A stretch of 41,245 bases of DNA from Tychonema sp. LEGE 07203 (GTDB taxonomy: Bacteria; Cyanobacteriota; Cyanobacteriia; Cyanobacteriales; Microcoleaceae): NCBI RefSeq assembly GCF_015207285.1, contig NZ_JADEXD010000045.1:1-41245 (forward strand), written 5' to 3'. Each line of letters opens with the position of its first letter. Within the stretch, counting starts at the first letter, position 1. Position numbers and translations under genes: made by a program. Under the pieces are notes generated by a model, which did no database searches, was not told where the DNA came from, and saw nothing but the letters and a program-made list of their open reading frames with translations. This document shows positions 8,938 to 16,867 of the stretch, piece by piece.

Positions 8938-9255
8938 ATGCCACTAACTGCAACCGAATATAAATACGTGGAATTAGATGAGAAGAATGTGCCTATCATC
9001 ACAGGGACTACTATGAAAGTAGTCGAACTAATTACTTCGGTAAAAGCCTACAGCTTGAGTCCTGAAGAATTACTAGAAAGCTATCCTCACCTAACTTTGA
9101 GTAAAATTCACTCTGCTTTAGCCTACTACTGGGATCACAAACAAGAGCTTGATGCCGATATGCAGCGTCGGTTCGAGTATGCTGAAAAGTTGAGATTAGA
9201 AGCGGGCGAATCTCAAGCGGCTAAAAAACTCCGCGCCCAAGGAATAATTAAATGA
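8938..9255 (+). CDS. DUF433 family antitoxin-like protein
   Basis: At 105 residues, this is a DUF433-type protein: early VELDEKNVPIITGTTMKV, then VELITSVKAYSLSPEELLES, YPHLTLSKIHSALAYYWDHK and a charged helical tail. DUF433 proteins are winged-helix-like and usually paired with PIN-fold toxins, as predicted antitoxins and autorepressors. GAGG lies seven bases before the ATG, and a TATAAT box is visible at 8904-8909 without a clear -35. Its stop codon overlaps the start of the next gene by four bases (ATGA), the usual sign of translational coupling in toxin-antitoxin operons. The pair sits between two copies of the 64-bp palindrome. Confidence 0.85.
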   Translation: MPLTATEYKYVELDEKNVPIITGTTMKVVELITSVKAYSLSPEELLESYPHLTLSKIHSALAYYWDHKQELDADMQRRFEYAEKLRLEAGESQAAKKLRAQGIIK

Positions 9256-9602
9256 GCATAGCTTTATATATGGATGAGAATGTGCCTCTACCGATTACAA
9301 ATGGACTAAGACCAAGAGATGTAGATGTTTTGAGAGCTCAAGAAGATAACCATCAAAACACACCAGATACGGTTATACTCGATCGCGCAATGGATATTCA
9401 GCGCGTTGTTTTTACACAAGACGAAGATTTTTTAGCCATAGCCAACCGCCGCCAGCAAGAGCAAGTCAATTTTGCTGGTGTTATCTATGCCCATCAACAG
9501 AATGTAACTTTTGGCGATCGCCCGTTTCGTGACTTGGAAATTATTGCTAAGGTTAACGAACCTGAAGATTTAGTTAACTGCGTTCAGTATCTACCTTTGT
9601 AG
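9252..9602 (+). CDS. DUF5615 PIN-like toxin
   Basis: At 116 residues, this protein has the DUF5615 PIN-like pattern: an N-terminal acidic pair in YMDENVP (D8/E9), a strand-helix unit ending DVDVLRAQED, and RVVFTQDEDFLAIANRR with the second acidic cluster (D57-D59). PIN-fold proteins are metal-dependent ribonucleases, and this family is usually the toxin of a DUF433/DUF5615 pair. Here it follows the antitoxin-like gene with a 4-nt overlap. Its actual activity is not shown by sequence. The 64-bp palindrome copy 3 begins 21 bases after its stop. Confidence 0.85.
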   Translation: MSIALYMDENVPLPITNGLRPRDVDVLRAQEDNHQNTPDTVILDRAMDIQRVVFTQDEDFLAIANRRQQEQVNFAGVIYAHQQNVTFGDRPFRDLEIIAKVNEPEDLVNCVQYLPL

Positions 9603-9622
9603 CCAATCCTGATTTCCAGGTC

Positions 9623-9685
9623 AGAAACCGGGTTTTTTCCACAAACATCGATATTTAACGAAAAGCTGCGAAAAACCCGGTTTCT
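9623..9685. repeat. 64-bp palindromic repeat, copy 3
   Basis: AGAAACCGGGTTTTT at the left and AAAAACCCGGTTTCT at the right, interior very like copy 2. It is the right border of the DUF433/DUF5615 cassette. Confidence 0.85.
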
Positions 9686-9719
9686 TTGATGCTGGGTGTG
9701 GCTAGAAAATTTGGTCTCC

Positions 9720-9780
9720 GGTGGAATCGCTCACGATAATAATCGCCTTTTTAGTTGGTCTTTGTTTTATTTTAGCGATT
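9720..9780. repeat. Duplicated tldE leader and start codons
   Basis: This 61-bp stretch repeats 8732-8789 (first codons and upstream region of the tldE-like gene) with few substitutions and a 3-bp insertion. On the minus strand it still encodes VSDST and the translated upstream sequence KIKQRPT. It now lies directly upstream of the glycosyltransferase gene, in the opposite sense. Confidence 0.85.
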
Positions 9781-9786
9781 GTCTCG

Positions 9787-10869
9787 ATGAAAATTGTCTC
9801 TCTTACCTTAACCGGCAATAATACCGACTTAATAGAAGCTGCTTTAGTCAGTGTCGCCGACTGGGTTGATGCTTGTATTGTAATTGATACGGGTGTTACT
9901 GATGAAAGTTTAGCCATTGCCTCCGCCGTTGCTGGAGATAAATACGTAGAGCGTAAATTTGAGTGGGTAGCCGACTTTGCTGCTGCTCGCAATTTTAGCT
10001 TAGAAGTCGCTAAAGAAATAAGTGCAGATTGGGCAATTATCCTCGATACAGACGAGCGCATTCACCCACAGATCGATAATATTCGAGGGGCGATCGACAG
10101 TTTAGTTGGTGATGTTTTTCTAGTTTACCACACTAACAAAACTTACTGCAAAGAAAAATTATTTAGAATTCCCACAACTGGAAAATATATCGGCGCGACT
10201 CACGAATACTTCGACTGCGGTAGCGGAATTCGCACTTTTCTGGAGGCGATCGCATTTTCCGAAGTCCCCAAAACTGCTGCTGCTACTTTAGCTAAATTTA
10301 ACCGAGATTTAGCAATACTCGATCGACTCGTGAAGGAAGAACCCACGAATACCCGCTGGTTGTTTTACTTAGGAGAAACCCTCAAAAAATTAGGCAACAA
10401 CCAACAAGCAATAATTGCTTATCGAGATTGTGCAAATTTGAACGGTTGGGATGAAGAAGCAGCTTGGGCTTGCTATCGAGAAGCAGAATGCTGGCTGGCT
10501 TTAGCAGATTATCAAGAAGCCATAAATGCCTGTGCCAAAGGCTTGACAAAACACGCAGGAATTGCCGAATTAGCTTGGTTGGCTGCCTATGCGTCTTACT
10601 ATGCAGGCTTGAACGCTCAAGCAATTCATTGGGCTCATTTGTCGATCGCAATGGGCAAACATCAAGGTTACGGCAAAGCCATCGAACGCATTGGATTTCA
10701 AGATCCAGAAGCGCAATACGAAAAACCTTATGACGTTCTGAAATATGCTTTACTTCGCAAAGGAGATGCAGAGGGAGCAAAATTAGCCGAACAACTTTAT
10801 CAAAATGCTTGTGAAAGGCGACTTCGCCACTTGGGAAATAATAGCATCGAAAGAAATTATTTAATCTAA
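9787..10869 (+). CDS. Family 2-like glycosyltransferase with TPR-like C-terminal region
   Basis: The N-terminal GT-A domain shows MKIVSLTLTGNN, ACIVIDTGVTDES, DFAAARNFSLEVAK and the metal-binding DTDE in AIILDTDERIHPQ (residues 87-90). These are hallmarks of SPBc2-type family-2 glycosyltransferases that carry TPR repeats. From about residue 180 it is helical with TPR-like periodicity (NTRWLFYLGETLKKLGNNQQ, WACYREAECWLALADYQEAI). At 361 residues the length is ordinary. ATG 9787 is chosen from family alignment in memory. An in-frame GTG at 9721 would prepend about 22 hydrophobic residues, but that DNA is the antisense of a duplicated tldE leader, so the longer form is probably spurious. No clear Shine-Dalgarno precedes 9787. 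Acceptor unknown. Confidence 0.8.
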   Translation: MKIVSLTLTGNNTDLIEAALVSVADWVDACIVIDTGVTDESLAIASAVAGDKYVERKFEWVADFAAARNFSLEVAKEISADWAIILDTDERIHPQIDNIRGAIDSLVGDVFLVYHTNKTYCKEKLFRIPTTGKYIGATHEYFDCGSGIRTFLEAIAFSEVPKTAAATLAKFNRDLAILDRLVKEEPTNTRWLFYLGETLKKLGNNQQAIIAYRDCANLNGWDEEAAWACYREAECWLALADYQEAINACAKGLTKHAGIAELAWLAAYASYYAGLNAQAIHWAHLSIAMGKHQGYGKAIERIGFQDPEAQYEKPYDVLKYALLRKGDAEGAKLAEQLYQNACERRLRHLGNNSIERNYLI

Positions 10870-10895
10870 TCCAACTGACCTCTTGTACCGAGGTA

Positions 10896-10961
10896 AGAAA
10901 CCGGGTTTTTGGCTCATACTCTGCATCAATGCGGATATTTTTCGTCAAAAACCCGGTTTCT
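10896..10961. repeat. 64-bp palindromic repeat, copy 4
   Basis: Same 15-bp inverted ends as the other three copies; the interior differs (GCTCATACTCTGCATC...GGATATTTTTCG). It lies 26 bases after the glycosyltransferase stop and could act as a transcript-end hairpin. Confidence 0.82.
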
Positions 10962-11068
10962 GCCACGATAAGATTGAGAATGCTGCAATATCTCAGCCAA
11001 CAAACATGAAATTATTGTCATTGCAAACGCAGTGAAGCATAAGCCCTGCAGCGTATTTCAGGTTTGTT

Positions 11069-11091
11069 GGGACACGGCAGTGCCGTGTCCC
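11069..11091. repeat. Perfect 23-bp palindrome
   Basis: Arms GGGACACGGCA / TGCCGTGTCCC around one base. A decayed copy of the same sequence is at 13202-13223. It lies between the convergent glycosyltransferase and RTX/collagen genes. Confidence 0.75.
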
Positions 11092-11146
11092 TACCGCACG
11101 CGGGAAAGGTGCGTCACTGCCGTGAAAATTCTCGCCTCGAAAGCAG

Positions 11147-12817
11147 TTAAGGAAGCTGCGCTCCTACGTAGACAGTTCCACCTACACCGACAGGAGTTCT
11201 GCCTTGCAAATTGGGCAAAGCAAAATTAGTCACTCCGTTGCCGCCGTAGGTAGTTCCTAGCACAGCGAACAAAGCCGTATTTTGATTGATAGGCAACAGT
11301 TGCCCCTGAGCAAACGCAAACCCCCTAGGGGCAAAGACGCCAGCAAACAGCTTAACTTCTCCTATAAAAGTGTTATCAACACCCCCCACATTTTGTGATG
11401 GAAATGTACCGTCAAGGGCAATGATGTAACTTAGTCCCAAACCACCGAAGCCGACTGGCCCCGCTGGACCAGTTGCGCCTGTCGGCCCTGCTGGACCTGT
11501 TGCACCTTGCGGCCCTGTTGCACCTTGCGGACCTGCTGGACCAGTTGCGCCTGTCGCACCTGCTGGACCTGTGGCACCTTGCGGCCCTGTTGCACCTTGC
11601 GGCCCTGCTGGACCAGTTGCGCCTGTCGCACCTGCTGGACCAGTTGCACCTGTCGCACCTGCTGGACCTGTGGCACCCGTCGGACCGGCTGGACCAGTTT
11701 CACCACCGCCAGGACCTGCTGGACCTGTGGCACCTACCGGACCTGCTGGGCCTGCTGGACCTGTGGCACCTTGCGGACCTGCTGGGCCGGTGGCACCTGT
11801 CGCACCGGGTAATCCCGTTGCACCTGTCGGGCCTGCTGGACCCGTCGCACCGGGTAATCCCGTTGCACCTGTCGGGCCTGCTGGACCTGTGGCACCTGTC
11901 GGGCCGGCTGGGCCTGTGGCACCTGCTGGGCCTGTGGCACCTGGTTGGCCTGGGACACCCGGTAATCCCGTTGCACCTGTAGCACCTACTGGGCCTGTAG
12001 CACCTACCGGACCTGGTTGGCCTGGGATACCCGGTAATCCCGGTGCACCTGGTTGGCCTGGGACACCCGGTAATCCCGTTGCACCGGTGGGGCCTGCTGG
12101 ACCTGTCGCACCTACCGGACCTGGTTGGCCTGGGATACCCGGTAATCCCGTTGCACCGGTGGGGCCTGCTGGACCTGTCGCACCTGCCGGGCCGGCGGGT
12201 CCTGTCGGGCCGGTCGCACCTGACGGGGGAATGGTGATGAAGCCTTCGGCAACTTGTAATTGGATAAAGTCCATGCCTGTGAAGTTGACTAAACCAGGCA
12301 GCACTACTAAAAAATTCCCGCTGGAGAGTTCCTTAATTGCTGTGGCGTTGCTGCCGTTAAGGTTAACAGTGACAGCGGCTACCTCAAAAGCTGTTTGTCC
12401 GTCTACTAAGGCGATTTTATCTTGACCTTGGGTAAAATCTGTGATGAAGTCTGCATCGGCGATTGTCGGGCCTCCTCGCACGTTGAAGCCGTTGCCCCTG
12501 CCGACTACAAATATATCGTTGCCCGCACCCCCTATCAGGGTATCGGACTCTTCTTCGCCAATTAGGAAATCGTTACCTTTACCGCCCAAGATCAAGTCAT
12601 TACCTCTGCCTCCGTAAATAATATCGTCGTTGTCCTCGCCGTAGATGAAGTCTGCGCCGTTGTTGCCGTACATGATGTCGTTTCCGGAACCTCCGAACAT
12701 CAGGTCGCTACCGCCACGCCCGGACAGATTGTCTGGTGCGGCAAGCCCCGAAATTATGTCAGGAGTTGGAGTTCCTACTAGGGTGTCAATGTCTGCAGTG
12801 CCTACAATATTTACCAT
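11147..12817 (-). CDS. RTX / collagen-like / phage tail-collar mosaic protein
   Basis: At 556 residues, three parts are clear. Residues about 15-105 are RTX calcium-binding nonapeptides ([49 protein letters not shown]), typical of proteins exported by type I secretion without a signal peptide. A globular linker (about 105-198) contains [11 protein letters not shown]. Residues about 200-455 are collagen-like Gly-X-Y triplets, mostly [14 protein letters not shown] plus a [10 protein letters not shown] subset. The last roughly 100 residues are a tail-collar domain ([53 protein letters not shown]) that ends shortly after NLQGRTPVG, where relatives usually continue. Start: ATG 12817 with AGGAG nine bases upstream. 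Function is inferred only as a secreted, calcium-dependent, probably trimeric fibre or adhesin-like protein. The GC-rich triplet DNA leaves long meaningless frames open on the other strand. Confidence 0.85.
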   Translation of the reverse strand: MVNIVGTADIDTLVGTPTPDIISGLAAPDNLSGRGGSDLMFGGSGNDIMYGNNGADFIYGEDNDDIIYGGRGNDLILGGKGNDFLIGEEESDTLIGGAGNDIFVVGRGNGFNVRGGPTIADADFITDFTQGQDKIALVDGQTAFEVAAVTVNLNGSNATAIKELSSGNFLVVLPGLVNFTGMDFIQLQVAEGFITIPPSGATGPTGPAGPAGATGPAGPTGATGLPGIPGQPGPVGATGPAGPTGATGLPGVPGQPGAPGLPGIPGQPGPVGATGPVGATGATGLPGVPGQPGATGPAGATGPAGPTGATGPAGPTGATGLPGATGPAGPTGATGLPGATGATGPAGPQGATGPAGPAGPVGATGPAGPGGGETGPAGPTGATGPAGATGATGPAGATGATGPAGPQGATGPQGATGPAGATGATGPAGPQGATGPQGATGPAGPTGATGPAGPVGFGGLGLSYIIALDGTFPSQNVGGVDNTFIGEVKLFAGVFAPRGFAFAQGQLLPINQNTALFAVLGTTYGGNGVTNFALPNLQGRTPVGVGGTVYVGAQLP

Positions 12818-13389
12818 TTTTGAGCGCTCCTCATATTTTTAGGTTTGATGGGTGCGATCGAATTGATTTGCAAAATAGAATTCCTCTATTCTTAAGCCAG
12901 AATGAGGTTTTTAGATGTTGAGTTACTAAATTGTTGCTACAAATCGCGATGCGCACTTATGTTTGATACAATTTAGGCTCCGTTGGTTGAAATTTAAGTT
13001 TTTCTATCGACTCCTTAAAGTCGCTGTTTTCCTGAGAAATAGATTAAGTTGAAATTAGATTTACTGCCCCAACGGGTTTCCTGTCTTGTCTTTTATTGTT
13101 TCACTATTATAGTTTTGCTAAAATCTAGAGCGTCCACGATCGGCAACAAAAAGTTACATAGCAAATTTCAGGAAGCATGAGGTACGGATAAATCGTAGGT
13201 AGGGACACGGCAGTGCCTTGTCCTTGAGGGATTGTTCGATCGGCATACCTACTTCAGAAACCTGCAATCTGCTGTAAATTTCTCGCCCTCGGTAGGGTAA
13301 AACCATTCTCTATTTGTAATTCTCATTATTGTTGGGTGGAGTGAAACGGAGGGTTCACTTCGCTAGGGGCCAACCTACGAATTATTATA

Positions 13390-13502
13390 GAACTTACGCA
13401 CTTGTAAAGAAAAACAAGCCTTTGCGTTGGCGAAGCCGGCCTGAAGGGCTTATACTTCCCACGGCTCGTAATGACAGAAAATCGTATTCCTTGCATAAGT
13501 CC
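13390..13502. mobile_element. MITE-like element with GAACTTACGCA ends
   Basis: The left end GAACTTACGCA and right end TGCATAAGTCC form a 9/11 inverted repeat 113 bp apart. The interior has no coding potential. End sequences of this kind (ACTTACGCA) recur in cyanobacterial MITEs as I remember them. Confidence 0.5.
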
Positions 13503-13508
13503 TGCATT

Positions 13509-13612
13509 ATACCAATTTCACAAATTGCTGCTACAAATACGAGTTCTGCTTTAGAAAGTTAGATGTCTAAAACAAACATACTAACTGTAGCATTATTTTA
13601 TGAAATTGGTAT
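13509..13612. mobile_element. MITE-like element with ATACCAATTTCA ends
   Basis: A perfect 12-bp inverted repeat (ATACCAATTTCA / TGAAATTGGTAT) bounds 104 bp of AT-rich non-coding DNA. It lies six bases from the previous element. Confidence 0.6.
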
Positions 13613-13661
13613 TAGATAAATTCTATTTTTTGCCTAAATTCAGCCTTAGATAAATTCTATT

Positions 13662-13698
13662 AATTACCAATTACCAATTACCAATTACCAATTACCAA
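13662..13698. repeat. Heptamer array ATTACCA
   Basis: Five consecutive 7-bp units just downstream of the TPR membrane protein gene (minus strand). Confidence 0.8.
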
Positions 13699-13704
13699 AA
13701 CTGA

Positions 13705-14226
13705 TTAATAATTAATAAATAATCCGCCTAAAATCAAAACGATCGCAATTAACGCCACCCAAATAAACTGATTATCCTTTGTATTTACCTGACTTAAATC
13801 TACAGGTTCCGGTGCAACTAACTTAGGTTTGGCGTACTTGATATCAGCCTTGGGATTGGCTTGAAAACTGATTGATTGATTTTCATCTAAGGCTGCTAAA
13901 TCGGGGATTTTCACCATCCATTCGGGAGGGATGGTGAGTTTGGGGGCTTCGAGTATGAATAGCAAGCGCTTGGCTTGCTGGCGGGTTTCTTGGCGGGGAT
14001 GGCGGGTGAGTTTGCGGCAAAGCTCGATCGCCCTTTCTGTATCGCCAGAGGCTTCGTAGGCTGTCACCAGCCACATCTGCACCTCGCCGCCCAACCGGGA
14101 ATTGCGATCGACCAAACCGCTGGCTGTTTCTAAACTCTGCACGGCTCGAGCGTAGCGGCCGCTCTCAAAAGCTACTCGGCCAGCTTGATACTCAGTTTGA
14201 ACAATTTCTAACTTTTCGGAAGTCAC
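13705..14226 (-). CDS. TPR-containing tail-anchored membrane protein
   Basis: At 173 residues. The N-terminal half is TPR-like (EYQAGRVAFESGRYARAVQS, VTAYEASGDTERAIELCRKL), so probably a protein-interaction module. The middle is Pro-rich (LTIPPEWMVKIPDL). A single C-terminal hydrophobic helix (FIWVALIAIVLILGGLFI) leaves almost no residues beyond it, as in tail-anchored proteins. The start is a GTG at 14226 with a GGTGGC stretch upstream; no better ATG precedes the TPR region. It lies 51 bases downstream of ssb in the same direction, possibly co-transcribed. I recognise it as conserved in cyanobacteria but know no function. Confidence 0.75.
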   Translation of the reverse strand: MTSEKLEIVQTEYQAGRVAFESGRYARAVQSLETASGLVDRNSRLGGEVQMWLVTAYEASGDTERAIELCRKLTRHPRQETRQQAKRLLFILEAPKLTIPPEWMVKIPDLAALDENQSISFQANPKADIKYAKPKLVAPEPVDLSQVNTKDNQFIWVALIAIVLILGGLFINY

Positions 14227-14277
14227 CAGCCGCCACCCAATTCACAAATAAATATTAGTTGCCAAATTCCCCAAACG

Positions 14278-14637
14278 CTAGAATTCGCTGTTTTGTTGCG
14301 ACATACCCGACTCGTTGTCGCGTTTGGAACCCAGCAAGTCTAAATTGTCTACCTTAATTACCGGCTTCGAGCGATTTGCCCCGCTATTGCGGTCTTGCCA
14401 GCGATCGAACCTCAAAGAGCCTGTTACTCCAATTAGAGAGCCTTTGCGAACGTAGTCAGCAGCAATCTGCGCTGTTTTGCCCCAGATTTCCAGATTAAAC
14501 CAGTCTGGTTGATCGCTGTTCTTGGTTCTGCGGTTCACTGCCAGCGTCAACTTGCACAGGACCGTACCCGACTCAAAATACTTCACGTCCGGGTCGCCAC
14601 CGACGCGGCCTACTAAAGTCACAACATTAAGACTCAT
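14278..14637 (-). CDS. ssb: Single-stranded DNA-binding protein
   Basis: OB-fold protein that coats single-stranded DNA in replication and repair. Features include MSLNVVTLVGRVGGDPDVKY, TVLCKLTLAVNRRTKN, PDWFNLEIWGKTAQIAADYV, KGSLIGVTGSLRFDRWQD and KPVIKVDNLDLLGSK. At 119 residues it is the short cyanobacterial form: the usual Gly/Gln-rich linker and acidic DDDIPF-type tail are missing and it ends QQNSEF. A second, longer SSB may therefore exist elsewhere. ATG at 14637. Divergent from mreB across about 295 bases. Confidence 0.9.
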   Translation of the reverse strand: MSLNVVTLVGRVGGDPDVKYFESGTVLCKLTLAVNRRTKNSDQPDWFNLEIWGKTAQIAADYVRKGSLIGVTGSLRFDRWQDRNSGANRSKPVIKVDNLDLLGSKRDNESGMSQQNSEF

Positions 14638-14867
14638 AAACTTTTTCGGGAATGTGCTCGATTGGTGATGTAGTTAAACTTTCCCTGAAGCGCGATCTCC
14701 TCCAAACTTAACTTGGAACAGCGCGAATCAGGGCTTCATCCTGATTTTACACCCACTGACCGGAACATATTGATTGTGGATGATGGGCGAGTCTTCACTC
14801 AACTCGCGATCGACAATGTACGTTTCTGACTAGACTCAGAATGAAAAACGTAATAGAATCCACCTCG

Positions 14868-14883
14868 GTTACACTTTTGTAAC
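14868..14883. promoter_or_regulatory. Operator-like inverted repeat between ssb and mreB
   Basis: GTTACACTTTTGTAAC is a perfect 6-bp inverted repeat with a 4-bp spacer, 50 bp upstream of the mreB GTG, in a gap of about 295 bases shared with ssb. It resembles a dimeric regulator site but does not match the NtcA consensus (GTA-N8-TAC). Regulator unknown. Confidence 0.3.
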
Positions 14884-14932
14884 AACATTATTGCACACAT
14901 TAGTATTTTAGTTTTGGGGGGGGTACAAATCA

Positions 14933-15976
14933 GTGGGTCTTCTCAATCGATTTTCCTTATCTAGAGATATGGGTATCGACCTCGGTACTGCTAACACGCT
15001 CGTTTATGTATCCGGCAAAGGTATTGTTCTGCAAGAACCGTCTGTAGTGGCGATCGACCAAGACTTAAAAATACCGCTGGCTGTCGGAGAAGAAGCCAAA
15101 AAAATGCTCGGGCGCACGCCAGGGAATGTCATAGCACTGCGCCCGCTGCGCGACGGGGTAATCGCAGACTTCGATACTGCCGAACTCATGCTCAAGACTT
15201 TTATCCGCAGGGTTCACGAAGGGCGAACCATCGTTTCGCCGCGGATTATTATTGGCATCCCCAGCGGTGTCACGGGTGTGGAGAGGCGTGCTGTCATTGA
15301 GGCGGCAACTCAGGCAGGTGCCAGAGAAGTGCGGTTAATTGATGAACCTATCGCTGCGGCGATCGGGGCCGGACTGCCTGTCGCTGAGGCGACTGGCAAT
15401 ATGATTATAGATATCGGCGGGGGTACGACGGAAGTTGCGGTTTTGAGCTTGCAAGGTACGGTGATCAGCGAGTCTGTGCGGGTAGCTGGCGACGAACTTA
15501 ATGAGTCGATCGTCCAATACATGAAAAAAGTTCACAACTTAGTCATCGGCGAACGCACTGCTGAAGAAATTAAAATTCAAGTGGGTTCTGCATATCCAAC
15601 CACCGAGGATGACGACTCGATCATGGAAGTGCGGGGCTTGCACTTGCTCTCCGGTCTGCCGCGAACTGTTACGATCAAAGGCCCAGAAATTCGCGAAAGT
15701 ATGTCGGAACCGCTTTCAGTAATTGTGGAAGCTGTCAAGCGTACTTTGGAACGCACCCCCCCGGAATTAGCCGCAGATATTATTGATAGGGGAATTATGC
15801 TGGCCGGCGGCGGGGCACTGATGAAAGGTTTAGATACTCTGATCAGTCACGAAACAGGAATTGTCACTCATGTGGCAGCCGATCCCCTGTGCTGCGTCGT
15901 TTTGGGGACTGGCAGGGTATTGGAAAACAAACAGTTGGAACGGGTTTTTAGCGGGCAGTCTTCGCGCAATATGTAG
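14933..15976 (+). CDS. mreB: Rod-shape determining protein MreB
   Basis: Bacterial actin homologue that forms membrane-bound filaments and guides lateral peptidoglycan synthesis. Actin-fold ATP-binding motifs: phosphate-1 [18 protein letters not shown], phosphate-2 [19 protein letters not shown], and the adenosine motif [38 protein letters not shown] and [17 protein letters not shown] are also diagnostic. At 347 residues it is full length. The start is a GTG at 14933, preceded by a G-rich run; this gives [12 protein letters not shown], the amphipathic N-terminus usual in cyanobacterial MreB, whereas the later ATG at 14969 would remove it. First gene of the mreBCD cluster, 87 bases before mreC. 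Confidence 0.97.
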   Translation: MGLLNRFSLSRDMGIDLGTANTLVYVSGKGIVLQEPSVVAIDQDLKIPLAVGEEAKKMLGRTPGNVIALRPLRDGVIADFDTAELMLKTFIRRVHEGRTIVSPRIIIGIPSGVTGVERRAVIEAATQAGAREVRLIDEPIAAAIGAGLPVAEATGNMIIDIGGGTTEVAVLSLQGTVISESVRVAGDELNESIVQYMKKVHNLVIGERTAEEIKIQVGSAYPTTEDDDSIMEVRGLHLLSGLPRTVTIKGPEIRESMSEPLSVIVEAVKRTLERTPPELAADIIDRGIMLAGGGALMKGLDTLISHETGIVTHVAADPLCCVVLGTGRVLENKQLERVFSGQSSRNM

Positions 15977-16063
15977 TTAACAAACTTGGGATTTTGGATT
16001 GAGAATTAAGTCTGCCATCGAAAATCTAAAATCCTGACATAACAATTTTAGATTACTGAAATT

Positions 16064-16867
16064 ATGCTAAAGAACACAATCCGCAGGTGGTGGGATCTGC
16101 GCCTGCAAATAGCTCTTTTAGGTTTAGCTGTAACTGCTGCTTGGGGAGTTAGACAAACACAAGGTGCTGCACTGTTTGAAGTTTACAATTGGGTGACTCG
16201 CCCTTTTCAAGCCAACGGTTCGGGACAAGAGCAACTCATCTCGGCGCGCACTCAAGAATTGCAAGCGCAGCTATTAGAATCAGAAATTCAAAATCAGAAG
16301 CTGAAAGAGCTTTTAGGTTACGTTTCTGCTAAGAAACCTCAAGGGATTGTCGCTCCTATTATCGGCCGGAGCGCTGACCACTGGTGGCAGCAAATAACTT
16401 TGGGGCGCGGCAGCAATGATGGCATTAAAACAGATTTTACTGTGATGGGGCCCGGCGGTTTGGTAGGTCGGGTTGTTAGCGTTACTCCTAATACTAGCTT
16501 GGTGCTTTTAGTCAGCGATCCTACGAGTCAATTGGGTGTGGGAATTACTCGCAGTCGCAACATGGGTTTTATGCGCGGGAAAGGCGGCAATCAGGCTGTG
16601 ATGGAGTTTTTTGATAATGTTCCTAATGTCAAGCCTGGGGATGTGGTTTCAACTTCTTCTTTCAGTCAGTTGTTCCCTGCTGGTTTGCCGGTGGGAAAAG
16701 TGGTTTCGGTGGATATGAATAAAACTCCGGCTCCCGAAGCTATTGTTGAGTTCTCTGCACCGATGAATGCTTTGGAGTGGGCGGTGGTTTACCCTCACTC
16801 TAAGAAAGCTGAACAACAGGTTTCGCAGGGTGAATCTTTAGCGCCGGATGGGGGAGCAAACCAGTAA
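16064..16867 (+). CDS. mreC: Rod-shape determining protein MreC
   Basis: Periplasmic scaffold of the elongasome that bridges MreB/MreD and the wall synthases. It has an N-terminal membrane helix (about residues 13-31, LQIALLGLAVTAAWGV) and a coiled-coil stretch (LISARTQELQAQLLESEIQN and following, about 55-85). The beta domain shows IVAPIIGRSADHWWQQITLG, GPGGLVGRVVSVTPNTSLV and PGDVVSTSSFSQLFPAGLPV. Length 267 is normal. Its TAA shares one base with the ATG of mreD (TAATG), so the two are translationally coupled. Confidence 0.94.
   Translation: MLKNTIRRWWDLRLQIALLGLAVTAAWGVRQTQGAALFEVYNWVTRPFQANGSGQEQLISARTQELQAQLLESEIQNQKLKELLGYVSAKKPQGIVAPIIGRSADHWWQQITLGRGSNDGIKTDFTVMGPGGLVGRVVSVTPNTSLVLLVSDPTSQLGVGITRSRNMGFMRGKGGNQAVMEFFDNVPNVKPGDVVSTSSFSQLFPAGLPVGKVVSVDMNKTPAPEAIVEFSAPMNALEWAVVYPHSKKAEQQVSQGESLAPDGGANQ

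Larger units (their letters stand above)
12818..13704. other. Gene-free repeat-rich region
   Basis: About 890 bases without a credible gene. The first 380 bases are the RTX gene's upstream region and an AT-rich spacer. Then come a decayed copy of the 23-bp palindrome (13202-13223), two adjacent MITE-like elements (13390-13502, 13509-13612) and a heptamer array (13662-13698). An open frame at 13329-13562 lies mostly inside the first MITE-like element and is not taken as a gene. Confidence 0.6.

Noticed and set aside
9702-10061. Minus-strand frame ending with a TldE-like N-terminus
   Set aside because: Only the short duplicated leader resembles TldE; the rest is antisense to the glycosyltransferase, so it is not a second tldE gene.
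11473-12425. Long open frames on the plus strand rich in Pro/Gly/Ala or Leu/His/Asp
   Set aside because: They are antisense readings of the collagen-like GPA/GAT triplets; periodic DNA keeps all frames open. The minus-strand frame has domains, start site and Shine-Dalgarno.
13329-13562. 77-codon frame in the gene-free region
   Set aside because: Largely within a MITE-like element; no conserved motif.
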